From Phaeotremella fagi (taxonomy: Eukaryota > Basidiomycota > Tremellomycetes > Tremellales > Phaeotremellaceae): DNA of 64,000 bases. The position numbers and the translations under genes were made by a program. This document shows, one piece after another, positions 54,180-64,000 of this stretch. The stretch spans positions 687,586 to 751,585 of the forward strand of contig BCHU01000007.1 in assembly GCA_001599715.1 (NCBI GenBank), given 5' to 3'. The notes beneath the pieces were generated by a model, which saw nothing but the letters and a program-made list of their open reading frames with translations, did not search any database and was not told the origin of the DNA. How positions within the stretch are numbered: position 1 is the first letter of the stretch; each line of letters starts with the position of its first letter.

Positions 54180-55039
54180 ATGCCCAAATCATACCCCTCC
54201 ATCATTTCTGAAGAAATGCGTCAATGGGCTCAAGCCTACTGCGAATTCTTGGAACAAACCAAAGAAGACAAAACTACTCTTCTCGAGAATCTCAACTCAC
54301 AAGCCAATCATTCGACCTTAATCGAGAACGCTCAAAGTCTCATTGCCCAAGGTAAATCTCAAATCCACATCGGTGGAGGTAAGTGGTCAATCGTCCAAGC
54401 CACGAAAAAGACTCGGTCGAAGGGAAGGCGGTTTGGGTAGACGATAAACCAACGATATCCTTTGTTTTCAAGTCTTTCGAATGCGAGGATTGTGCCGAGA
54501 TACTTTCTCAACGTGGGAGACTCGGGGCATCCATGCTCCTCGGTTTAGATACAATCAGCAACACCAGTTTCCGTAGGATCTCTCTTCATCATCTTGGATG
54601 TGTCTCTTCCAAGATTATCGAAGCAAAGCAAGCAGGGTCTGAAGTCGCTTCTGAAGGGGAAAACAGTAAACCGACTCGATTCTTCATCCAGCTTCCCTCA
54701 GAAACAAGATGTGCTAGCAAAGTTGGTGGTGGGAAGAAGTTCAAGGGACTTGAGAAAGGTGCTCTAATCTTAATCGACCCAGCTTCAACCGAAACAGCAT
54801 TCCACCATCCTCTTTTCGACGATAAGACGCTCACCATCTGTTCTGGGAAAAACCACCTTTGCGCGATTGAAGAAGACTCACTCGTTAGTACCCTGTATGT
54901 GATTCCTATCATTCAAATGGACGATACTGACTTGCTACCAAAAATCAAAGTAACCTCTGATTTCGACTGCAGCTGGAGGGATCAAGGTTTTCCTTTTTTT
55001 GTTTTTGAAAGTTCTATGTTTGAGTGTATGGTGTGGTGA
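54180..55039 (+). CDS. PARP-zinc-finger-like protein, first tandem paralogue, frame disturbed near 54,380-54,420
   Basis: The start frame (54180) runs to a stop at 54440, and a second frame picks up the homologous sequence to 55039. Two readings are possible. One is a 32-nt GT-AG intron (54379-54410) that restores phase and joins HIGG to DSVEGKAVW. The other is a one-base loss in the A-run at about 54,405, because the paralogue downstream stays colinear through the supposed intron (SIVQA here against LIIQA there). Shared blocks with the neighbour are SLI/VxQG-SQ, ISFVFKS--CEDC and SLHHLGCV. These give C-x2-C-x32-H-x2-C, the ligand order of PARP-type zinc fingers. The C-terminal half is less conserved. 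Function unknown; DNA-end or nucleic-acid binding is inference from the finger. Confidence 0.55.
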
Positions 55040-55269
55040 AGGTATGAATCGGAGTATGAAATGGAGAGGGAGTCGTTGATATCAGTGTAAATATGCAATT
55101 GTTTTGAATTTAAGCATTACAAAAACTGGTCTTCTCTGCCCAGAGATTTAATGTCCGACTTGATCACAACCGTCTCTCGCACTTTCATCGACCCTTCCCA
55201 TCCTCCTCTTCTGAGTCACGTAGTCTCCTTCTTCATCAAAGTCATCTGATTAACATCCACATCCACAAC

Positions 55270-56063
55270 ATGTCCGATAATAAAGACGACACCGTCCAAC
55301 TCTTTTTGCAACAACTGGAAATAAACAACGCCACTCTTCTCGAATTTCTCCACTCCGCCACTGGCCATGCAATTCTAGCGGAGAACACACAATCCCTCGT
55401 CGACCAGGGACGTTCGCAGTTCGACAAAGTCAACTCTCACACTTTACCTCTAATAATTCAAGCCCTAGATGAGAACTCAAACGCGGGCATGGTAGTAAAC
55501 GTAGACGGTAAATCGAGAATCTCTTTTGTCTTCAAATCAAGTCATTGTGAAGACTGCAACGTAGCTCTCTCATACGATATCAACAACCCAATCCAGGATA
55601 GGACATTCGTTGTTGGTATAGACTCAGTTTCTCAGCTCAGATGGGATAATGTTAGTTTACATCATCTTGGTTGTGTTTACAAGAAATTTCTTTCCAACGA
55701 AACCTTCAGCAAAACTTATATCAAGATCAATTCCCTTGACTATGCCAGTTCCCACTGTGCCTCTATCGCAGGTGCTCGTGGATATTACAAATCCATAGAG
55801 AAAAGTTCCTCGATGCTACTCGACCTTGAATTAGAGGTTGATGCGGATCCTCCAGAGATTCATATTAAGAGTTCACCATTTCATCATACTATCCTAAACG
55901 AGGATCAGACTGTTTCAGCGTGCTCGAAGTCGATTAACATTTGCAAGATCCCTGATGATCCGCCAGAGGACACCAACTTGTGAGTATTGATCTGTGAATC
56001 TTTAACTACTTGCTGACTTTTAATACTTTGTTCAGTGTTTTTACTAATCCTTTCGAAGACTGA
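55270..56063 (+). CDS. PARP-zinc-finger-like protein, second tandem paralogue
   Basis: Exons 55270-55979 and 56036-56063, 245 aa, joined by a 56-nt intron (GTGAGT...TTCAG); the last exon encodes VFTNPFED. A helical N-terminal region (about 1-75) leads into a segment ISFVFKSSHCEDC, then FVVGIDS, W-DNVSLHHLGCVYKK. Cys and His are spaced C-x2-C-x35-H-x2-C, with a preceding basic-aromatic strand and a Trp shortly before the His, as in PARP-type fingers. The remaining 120 residues show no known domain. It lies 230 bases downstream of its paralogue in the same direction, so the pair arose by tandem duplication. Family assignment is by motif only. Confidence 0.65.
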
Positions 56064-56440
56064 AGCATGAGGATGAGATTTCAGCGAGGTCCAATCGAGC
56101 TTGAGGTGATGATTGTTTCTTTGTAGTTTGGATGTTGGTTATGCAGTCGGTTGAGTAATTTTCGTCTCAGTTTCGGAGGGAATGACTACCTTAAACAAGA
56201 TCGTGAGAGGTCCTTCGTGATCCAAGAAGATTCTTGATTCCTTCGATTGATCTTGATGCGTTGTTGAATTAAAAGCAGCAAAAATCCGTCAGATCAGTTT
56301 CTACTTCGTTGTCGTGATTCCATCCTAAAGTAAGTAAAGGGATATCATGCTGCCATAAAAGTCCAGTCGTCGGTTTCTTCAATTAATCAAATTCCATGCC
56401 GTTGATTATACGTTCCCTACAAAAACACAAAAGGAAAATT

Positions 56441-56944
56441 CTACGAAGACTCAGTCCACGAGTTGATCAATTTCTCTAAATCGAATTTAGGATCTTCAGG
56501 ATCGGTAATTACTAAACAAGTAAGTTAAAGCCAAAGTCAGTTCAACGAAAATGTTTCCCAAATCGAATGGAATATAAAACCTACAACCAGCGTTCTTTCC
56601 ACCTGCTTTCTCAGCGATCAATTTCTCGGCATATGCTTTTCTAGCTTTCTCAACTAAATGTGCTCTATGTGTTGTGTGGGCCTTGAGCTAAGGAATGACG
56701 AGTTTGATTAGCTTCCTCAACAGATGTTGAATGTTGAGTGGTGAAATTACCTTGTCTTCATCGTATTTAGCCTGTAATGTTGATTGATGAATTAAACCGT
56801 AACCGATACCACCTAATAACGCAGAGTAACGGACGACCTATGCAGTGAATCAGCTTCCAACCCATAATTAAGTGATAATTTAGACACAAATTCGTTTCCG
56901 AAAAGTCAATCGAAATGACCTACGTTTCTAGTTGTAGATGCCAT
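56441..56944 (-). CDS. ATP21: F1Fo-ATP synthase subunit e
   Basis: Complement of 56924-56944, 56751-56837, 56588-56687 and 56441-56511, 92 aa. The protein has one N-terminal membrane helix with the conserved glycine motif (LLGGIGYGLIHQ, a GxxxG dimerisation type), followed by a charged helix (KARKAYAEKLIAEKAGG). It ends WTESS. Size and layout match fungal subunit e (Tim11/Atp21), which sits in the inner membrane and promotes ATP synthase dimers and cristae shape. The first coding exon is only 21 nt. It is transcribed away from SEC26 and shares its upstream region. Confidence 0.88.
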
Positions 56945-57317
56945 TTTTGTAAGATTTTTTCGAGAGAATTAGAGGAATAGTTTTAGTGGTCGTCCAAGGG
57001 AGATTGGGGGACGAGATGATATGAGATGAAGAAGGAATGAAATAGGTTTTAAGAGTAAAAAATGTGATTTATACTGTAAATATGAGATATAACTGTCTAT
57101 AGGATGGATGATACCGGAGAGGAGACCACTTGGAATTTATATCACCGAATAATACCGGCAAGTGGCATTTGTTACTACGCGCTACGTCGTGTCCAGCCAG
57201 GCATTCACCACCACCAACTACCAACCTCGTTCTTGGAATTTATATCTCCTTCTTCTCTTTCATCTTACAACCTCCTATCCTCTCAACACCACCTGATCGT
57301 TGATCTAAACAGACATC
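56945..57317. promoter_or_regulatory. Divergent promoter region of ATP21 and SEC26
   Basis: 373 bases. Pyrimidine-rich leader 57,235-57,310 before SEC26. No CACGTG box here. Confidence 0.45.
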
Positions 57318-60300
57318 ATGGATCCATCATCAACCTGCTACACTATCGTTCATGATGATCTCCTCGATGCTCCATCTTCACAAGAGCTCAGGAACGCGCT
57401 ACAGAAAGGTTCAGATGAAGTCAAGTTGGAAACGATGAGGAGAATCATCGTTGGTACTTTGAATGGTCAATCTCATGTGGGTGTCTTCTCTTACTAGATT
57501 TAGTCTCTTGACCATGAGGTGTTGATACTGATAATTTTTCTCTTTCGTTTAGCCAACCCTTCTCATGCCAATTATCCAATATGTTCTTCCTTCACGAAAC
57601 AAGCAAATCAAGAAGATGCTTCATTTCTATTGGGAGTAAGTCAATCACTGTACTAACTAGTGATTTATACTGACTCTCAATCAGAATCTGCCCTAAGCTC
57701 GATGAAAATGGAAAATTGAAGCAAGAGATGATTCTGGTTTGGTAAGTGGGCGCAAATAGATTCAAACAATTGTTACTGATGTACTTTAAAAGTAATGCTA
57801 TTCGTAATGATCTTGTAGGTTTTGAGAACAAGAACTGTCAATGAAGGATACCTACTAAATTTGATTCTAGCAACATCCCAACGAGTACATCAGAGGTGCA
57901 ACATTGAGATTTTTACAAAAGATTCGTGAAGCAGAATTGTTAGAACCCCTCGTCCCCACCGTTCGAGCCTGTTTGGTATGTTATTCTCAGATATCGATGA
58001 CCAATTACTGAGACTCTTGTAGGAACACAGACACTCTTTCGTTCGAAAGAATGCAGTCTTCGCTGTTTACTCAATTTACCAAGATCACGAACATCTTATT
58101 CCAGATGCACCTGAATTACTTGACACCTTCCTTGCAGCTGTAGGTTCGATGACGGCACAACTCGCTGATGTCAATAGGAATCCGATTCAACATGTAAACG
58201 AAACGCTTTCGTAACTCTCTGCAACATCTCTCAACCTACTGCTGTTAGATACCTTCTCAGCGTAGTTGATCAACTTCCTGGTATGGACGAGCTTATGCAA
58301 ATGGCAGTCATCGAGTTAGTCAGGAAAGAAGCCAAGACTGAGGGTGGTCACCGTGTACGTCTTTTGGAATTTACGAGTAACAAATGCTGACCCGAAATAG
58401 GCCAAATGGATTAGATGCATTTTCGAACTCCTCAACTCCCCAAGTCACGCTGTGAAATACGAAGCCGCTACGAGCTTAACAACATTAACTCAAAATCCAG
58501 CTGCCGTCAAAGGTGAGTTTATAGATTGTGACAAAGACTGATCCTGTAGCCTCCGGTGCTGCCCTCGCGGAACTCGTTGCCAAGGAAGCGGATAACAACG
58601 TCAAACTCATCGTACTCGACAGATTCGATGCTCTTAGAAGCAAACATGAACATGTTTTGGACGCCATGGTCATGGACATCTTGAAGGTTCTCACCAGGTG
58701 AGCTTATTAAGTTATCGTCCATGGTTATCAGCTGACAACTTGTACAGTCAAGACATGGAAGTCAAGCGTAAAGCACTTGGCGTGGCTTTGGAGATGGTTA
58801 CCAGTAGAAACGTCGAAGATGTCGTTCTTTTCTTGAAGAAACAACTTCAAGGTACTCTTGAGCAGGAGTTTGACAAAGTAAGTTTTCTTTTGAGTAAAAA
58901 ATTCGGCGATCTGATCTGTTACAGAACCTCGAGTACCGTCAACTCCTCATCCAGAGTATCCACTCCTGCGCCATTAAATTCTCAGAGGTAGCCGCCAATG
59001 TCGTCTACGTCTTGATGGACTTCTTGGGTGATTCCAACAATCCCTCAGCTGTTGATGTTATCTCTTTCGTTCGGTATGTGCATCTCACCCTCTTAGAATC
59101 ACCGTCCCTGACTCCCGAACAGTGAGGTTGTTGAAAAGTTCCCCGATCTTCGACCAGCTATCACCGAGAAGCTTATCCAAACTTTCAACGAGATCAAGTC
59201 TGGAAAAGTATTCAGAGGTGCTCTTTGGATCGTTGGAGAGTACTGCGATGGTGCTGATGATATCCAACGAGCTATTGCTGAGATCCAAAAAGTTATTGGT
59301 GAAATTCCAATCTTGGCATCGGAACAGGTGAGCTGTCTCACTAACGATCGTTATGACCAAAGCTGACATATTTCGCAGCGATTGCTAGACGAAGCCGAAG
59401 CTGCAGACGAATCTGCTACTGAGAAGCAACCCGAAGCACCAAAAGCTGTTTCAACGACAAGGGTTTTGGCTGATGGTACATACGCAACTGAGACTGTTTA
59501 CACCTCGACTGCTGCTGCCGCTCGATTGGAACAAGTCCGCACAGCTGCTAAACCACCTTTGAGAGCGTTGATTCTCGGTGGTGACTTCTTCACCGGAAGT
59601 GTTGTCGCTTCAACTCTCACGAAATTGGTTCTCAGAATCGCTAAGTCTAACGCCGATGAAAAGATTTTCAACACCATCAGAGCAGAGGTGAGTTGCTTTC
59701 ACTGGAACAAAGCTGATGATCAGGCTATCTTAATCATGACCTCTATTGTTCGAGTTGGTCAATCCAAGTTCGTTGCTGTTCCTATCGATGAGGACTCTCA
59801 GGAGAGAATCATGAACTGTGTAGAGACTTTGGCTCAACTCCAAACATCCCCTATACTCAACGAGATCTTCTTACATGACACCAAAGCTGCTTATGCTAAG
59901 ATGGTTGCGACTGAGGAGGTAAGTCCTTTCGTCATGAGTTATTGCGGGAAACTTCTGATCGTGTGAACAGAAAAAGGCTACTGCCAAGAAAGAACTCGAA
60001 AGCAAGGCTACAACTATTCAAGCGGATGATTTGATTTCTTTTAGGCAATTGTCTAAGAAATCAGCAGGTGGTGACGCGGACGATGTAAGCTTGCTAATCT
60101 ATGATCTCGATACCTTAGCTTACATTAATATAGTACGACTTCGATGTCGTCCGAGCAACTGGTGCTGCGGAGATCAAAGATGACTTCGTATCGAAGTTGT
60201 CGAGAATAGTGCAATTGACTGGATTCTCTGATCCAGTATACGCAGAAGCTGTCGTCAACATTCAACAGTTTGATATCCTGTTAGGTAGGTTAGACTTATT

Positions 60301-61113
60301 GAATCAACTAACCCAAATCAGACGTTTTGATCGTTAACCAAACCAATGAAACTTTACAAAACATGACTATTGAATTCGCTACCCTCGGTGATCTCAAACT
60401 GGTTGAACGACCTGCTCCACACACCTTAGGACCTCACGGATTCCATAACATCAAAGCAACGATTAAAGTATCGTCTACGGAAACTGGTGTCATCTTTGGT
60501 AACATTGTTTACGATAAACAAGGATCATCCGATGCTAGTGTTAATATTGTTTTGAACGATGTTCACGTGGATATCATGGATTACATCAAACCTGCTTATT
60601 GTAATGAAGCTCAGGTCAGTTGATACTTCTCATTTTTGTAGACGGACGCTTAACTGATTTGTGTTGTAGTTCCGAAGTATGTGGACTGAATTCGAATGGG
60701 AGAACAAGGTCAATGTCAACACTACGATAAGGTGAGTGTCTGTTCAGAAATTCAGTTTGATGGGCGACTGAGACTGAAACCTCGTAGCGATCTCCGAGTT
60801 TACCTTGAGCATATCATGAAATCAACCAATATGTCATGTTTAACACCGGACGCAGCGTTATCTGGAGATTGTGATTTCCTCTCAGCAAATCTATGTGCAA
60901 GGAGTTTATTCGGTATGTCTTCACATACACCCGACTATTTCAATGACTAACGAAAAATGCTATACAGGTGAAGACGCTTTAGCGAATTTATCAATTGAGA
61001 AAACAGAAGAAGGTCAAATCCAAGGTCATGTTAGAATAAGATCAAAGACTCAAGGTATAGCTTTATCTTTAGGTGATAAAATCACTTTAGCTCAAAAGGC
61101 TTTGAAAGCATGA
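57318..61113 (+). CDS. SEC26: Coatomer subunit beta (beta-COP)
   Basis: Twenty exons, 952 aa: 57318-57476, 57553-57635, 57685-57741, 57793-57814, 57871-57975, 58023-58139, 58178-58354, 58401-58512, 58550-58697, 58748-58877, 58925-59073, 59123-59327, 59379-59687, 59724-59918, 59971-60084, 60134-60284, 60322-60614, 60670-60731, 60788-60912, 60968-61113. The N-terminal two thirds are HEAT-like helical repeats of the adaptin type ([51 protein letters not shown]). A linker with an Ala-rich acidic stretch follows, then the C-terminal appendage domain ([36 protein letters not shown]). It forms part of the COPI coat that returns cargo from Golgi to ER. Exon 4 is 22 nt, and introns as short as 36-38 nt occur. 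Confidence 0.96.
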
Positions 61114-61484
61114 TTCTGAACTTGAAAAACTTGATGTTCTATTTTCTTTTGTACGAATTTGATAGGTCTATACCATTACATGAATGAATTGTTATGTTTG
61201 AAAGTATAAGACAGTGTTGGATTCGTGATTCTATTGATATCTAAGTTCTAGTGTGATCTAACTTCTACATATCTGATTTGATCCTTAGTCTGATGAAGTA
61301 CCATTCTCGATGGACGGAGATGGAAAAAACCAGATGACAAATCTCATCCTGAATAGAAGAGAATGAGTACTGTGTACTGAATCGCAGGAAAGAGTTTGAA
61401 GACACCTACAGTGTTGTCGCTCCCGAGAACAAAGGTAATCCAAGAAAACCTCTCTAAACGATACAATACACAGTATTCGAAACC

Positions 61485-61724
61485 TCAACCGAATTCATGG
61501 AACAACCAGATAATCCAAATCAACCATACCGCCATCCAAATCCCAAGGACACTTTTACGCTGCTCTTGGAATTCGTTTTCGACGGGGGACGATATCGATA
61601 AAGGTAAAGGTTCAATGACGTAGATCGTAGTTACCTCGTCTCTTTGGATTGGATAACCGTTAATGTGGACGATGTGGGTTTGGGTTGTGGATGTTGATGT
61701 TATTGATATTGGATGACGATTCAT
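61485..61724 (-). CDS. Small single-span membrane protein, tentative
   Basis: A 79-codon frame with ATG at 61724. The first half is Thr/Ile-rich (THIVHINGYPIQRDEV), then ISSPVENEFQEQRKS and one hydrophobic span (LGIWMAVWLIWIIWLFHEF) end the protein, so it would be tail-anchored. Nothing else occupies this interval, and the start is divergent from YEA4. Its downstream GAATTC-GGTTGAGG could be a donor extending the gene to about 61,290, where another frame is open. No family recognised. Confidence 0.4.
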   Translation of the reverse strand: MNRHPISITSTSTTQTHIVHINGYPIQRDEVTTIYVIEPLPLSISSPVENEFQEQRKSVLGIWMAVWLIWIIWLFHEFG

Positions 61725-62048
61725 AGTGGGGAGATGTTATTGGTCTTGAATATGTTATGGATACATTCGAACTGGAGTTGGATGTTGGATGTTTGATGTT
61801 GATAAAAAATTGTTAACCTTTGTTCTCATCTCACCAAATCAGCTGTTGTTCAGGCACGAATCCGACGGGAATTAGAGTTAACAGCAAGCTCGAGTGACAA
61901 CAACGTTGTATCATCCCTCCTTCATCTTCATCTTCATCGTCAACCAAAGTATAAGAATGTCTGTGACAATCTAAGCTCGCAGTTATATCAGCTACTTAAA
62001 CTACACCAGTCAACAATTTGACTCTTTGACTGGAAGAAACAAACAGTC
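61725..62048. promoter_or_regulatory. Divergent region upstream of YEA4
   Basis: 324 bases; no gene seen. CTTCATCTTCATCTTCATC at 61,920-61,938 is a short pyrimidine repeat in the probable leader. Confidence 0.4.
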
Positions 62049-63768
62049 ATGGACCGTTCGTTCCTCAAAGGATTCCTCCAATCGACAGCTGGGGAATGGG
62101 TATTAATCCTTTCCTTAGTATTCGGTGGATGCTGTTCGTAAGTTGTCCGTACATGTATCCTAAGTTGAAACTAACTAACTAACTCAACAAATCAGAAACG
62201 TATGGGCACTCGAGGCGGTACTCAAAAATCATCCTAAATCAGGTATGTGATTCGAAACCCATTCATTCTCTTGATTTGAAGCTGATAGTATATAAACTCA
62301 AGGGACGTTCCTAACATTCGCTCAATTCTTATTCGTTGTCTTTCAAAACATATCTTCACAATTCGAATTTCCAAAAAATCAAAACAGCAGTTGGATCAGT
62401 TTGCCTAAATTGAGGAAACGTGTGGTACCGTTGAAAAGATGGTTGGTTCAAGTTGTTTTATTTCTCGGTGTTAGCTTGAGTAAGTTCAACCAAACTCTTG
62501 TATGGACTTCTTTGGATAATGGACTTCTTTGGATATTGACATGCCACCTTTTCTAGTGAACAACTATGCTTTCGGTTTGAAAATCCCTGTAACTGTTCAT
62601 ATTATATTCAGGAGTGGTGGTGAGTCGTTTCTCCACCGCAAAAGCAAACATTTCCTGATACTTTCAGGATTGTGCATATCGATGTTAACGGGTTATCTTA
62701 TCGGTGGGAAAAGATATTCAATCGGTCAGATAGTGAGTACGAACTCGTTCTACAGACTAACGAAAAAAAAGTTATCAGGAACTATCATAACTCTGGGAAT
62801 AATTTTGGCAACGATATCTGCACCACGCCGTAAACCCTCTAATCCAATCAAAATCTCTTCCGAATCAACACCATCGACTGAATATCTATCTGATAATCTA
62901 CAATATACTTTGGGTATTGGTTTGTTATCTGTCGCTCTGTTCTTATCTGCTTGTTTGGGATTATGGCAGGAAAAGACGTATAAAGTGTATGGTCGACAAT
63001 GGCGAGAAGCTTTGTTTTATAGTGTAAGTCTAGAGGTTGTCTCTGAAAGATCAGATTTAATGAAATAAAAGCATTTCCTATCTCTACCATTCTTCTTACC
63101 ACTTCACACATCACTACGAGAAACATACAACTCATTCAACCATTCACCACCTTTGACATTATTTTCAATACCTCAACCAGACTACCTAGCTTTATACACA
63201 GAACCTCCGTCAAATTTGCGTGATGGAGAATGGGTCGATAGATTGATCAAATGGAAAGAAATCGTTATACCTTCAGCGATCTTCGCTCTGGTAGTTAATG
63301 TGATCACGCAGGGTCTTTGTATCAGAGGTGTGAACCGATTGACTTCTGTGAGTCTATCATTAATTTATGGCATGAATACTGAGCGATTTCCCTACTTTAG
63401 AGAGTTAATTCAACTACTGTGAATTTAGTTTTGACAATACGGAAAGCCGTCTCATTGGCAATTTCAGTTTGGTATTATGGAAGTGGGATTTCTTTGGGTC
63501 TGGGAATCGGCGGTGGGATGGTGTTAGGTCAGTTGAATGATCATCAGCTAGTTTAGCTATCTAATCTACCATTGCAGTTGGAACAATCATTTATTCTATG
63601 GCTCCTGGACCAACGGTGATAGATGAGAAGAAAGTTGATAAGGATGTAGATGGGGACGTGGGAAATGGCGATGCCAGTACTCTCAAGCTGAAGGAAAGAA
63701 ACGATGATGGCGTTTTACGACATCGAACGACGACTAAAGTTGATGGAAACGGTAAGGCCATGTCTTGA
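62049..63768 (+). CDS. YEA4: UDP-N-acetylglucosamine transporter (SLC35B4/Yea4)
   Basis: Exons 62049-62137, 62196-62242, 62303-62479, 62557-62619, 62668-62732, 62772-63023, 63072-63347, 63401-63527 and 63578-63768 give 428 aa. About ten membrane segments of the drug/metabolite transporter fold are visible, e.g. WVLILSLVFGGCCSNVWALE, TFLTFAQFLFV, GLLSVALFLSACLGLW and VSLAISVWYYGSG. Family marks include NNYAFGLKIPVTVHIIFRSG, SHFLSLPFFLPLH and VNLVLTIRKAVS. The transporter brings UDP-GlcNAc into the ER/Golgi lumen for glycan or chitin-precursor supply. The fifth intron uses an AAG acceptor after an A-run (62,771), needed to keep LSGTIITLG in frame. The Lys/Asp-rich C-terminal tail after the last span is longer than in yeast. 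A final GGTAAGG could be another donor. Confidence 0.9.
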
Positions 63769-63817
63769 TCTAGGACATCACATGAGGAGTATGAATGCAT
63801 AGAAATATCACCTCAAA

Positions 63818-64000
63818 CTAATTCTTATTCTTCCCCCTTGGACGTTCACTCACAACCCTACTCGATTGTCAACAAAATAATCCAAAAGAAAAGATATAAA
63901 CCACTTACATCTTGTTACCATCTTTATCTTTAGATCGTCTAGTTCTTTTACCCTTTGTGAGCCAACCCCAAACGGATCTTGGATCCTTGTTACCCTTTGA
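63818..64000 (-). CDS. 3' end of a gene running off the window, basic protein
   Basis: Complement of 63909-64000 (partial) and 63818-63857, joined by a 51-nt GTAAGT...GAGTAG intron. The visible 44 C-terminal residues are strongly basic (DPRSVWGWLTKGKRTRRSKD, then ERPRGKNKN and stop), suggesting a nucleic-acid- or membrane-associated tail. Too little is present to name it. Confidence 0.55.

Noticed and set aside
54395..54415. Programmed -1 frameshift site in the first paralogue
   Set aside because: The A-run lacks a correct X-XXY-YYZ heptamer in the zero frame; a short intron or a one-base loss explains it better.

Overview
The window looks like nuclear DNA of a basidiomycete yeast or fungus, most likely a tremellomycete (the Cryptococcus/Kwoniella/Tremella group). 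The evidence is intron-dense genes with very short introns (mostly 36-60 nt, some 34-35 nt), GTRNGT donors, CTAAC/CTGAC-type branch sites just before YAG, and protein families and domain orders typical of that group. One example is a BTA1 betaine-lipid synthase with its methyltransferase half first. The species call is inference. I rebuilt exon models by hand from splice signals, reading-frame phase and protein-family conservation. Every multi-exon model listed as recognised closes in frame from ATG to stop.

Layout, left to right. (1) 0.4-17 kb: a large serine-rich tail-anchored protein, an AGGF1-like FHA/G-patch protein and a membrane GNAT acetyltransferase. These are followed by the ERMES subunit MDM34 and a large Q-rich coiled-coil protein. 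(2) 17-27.7 kb: BTA1, two unrecognised genes, a UIM+vWA protein, and a polytopic membrane protein with an alpha/beta-hydrolase domain. (3) 28-35.6 kb: Rab11/Ypt31 GTPase, ERI1 exonuclease, a gene-poor stretch holding one probable unlisted minus-strand gene, and the SOD1 copper chaperone CCS1. (4) 35.8-51.9 kb: a dense housekeeping block made of DRS1 helicase, PRMT3, a germinal-centre kinase (KIC1-like), GRASP, an RbAp48/HAT2 WD40 protein, a C2H2 factor, BCS1 and a SIW14 phosphatase. (5) 51.9-56.1 kb: a repeat-bearing gap and three unrecognised genes. Two of these are tandem paralogues carrying a C-x2-C...H-x2-C signature that resembles a PARP-type zinc finger. (6) 56.4-64 kb: ATP synthase subunit e, beta-COP (SEC26), a small membrane ORF, the UDP-GlcNAc transporter YEA4 and the 3' end of another gene.

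There are no operons, CRISPR arrays, rRNAs, tRNAs or complete transposons that I could see. Neighbouring genes are mostly functionally unrelated. Several share divergent promoters, and four of these contain a CACGTG box. Secretory-pathway functions (GRASP, SEC26, Rab11, YEA4) and mitochondrial functions (MDM34, BCS1, ATP synthase e) recur but are not contiguous.

The main points of interest are: the tandem zinc-finger-like paralogues, one of them frame-disturbed or using a 32-nt intron; a hydrolase-like membrane protein lacking the nucleophile serine; a PRMT3 whose N-terminal zinc finger has lost its metal ligands; coding exons of 3, 5, 7 and 14 nt; and a hidden multi-exon gene near 32 kb.
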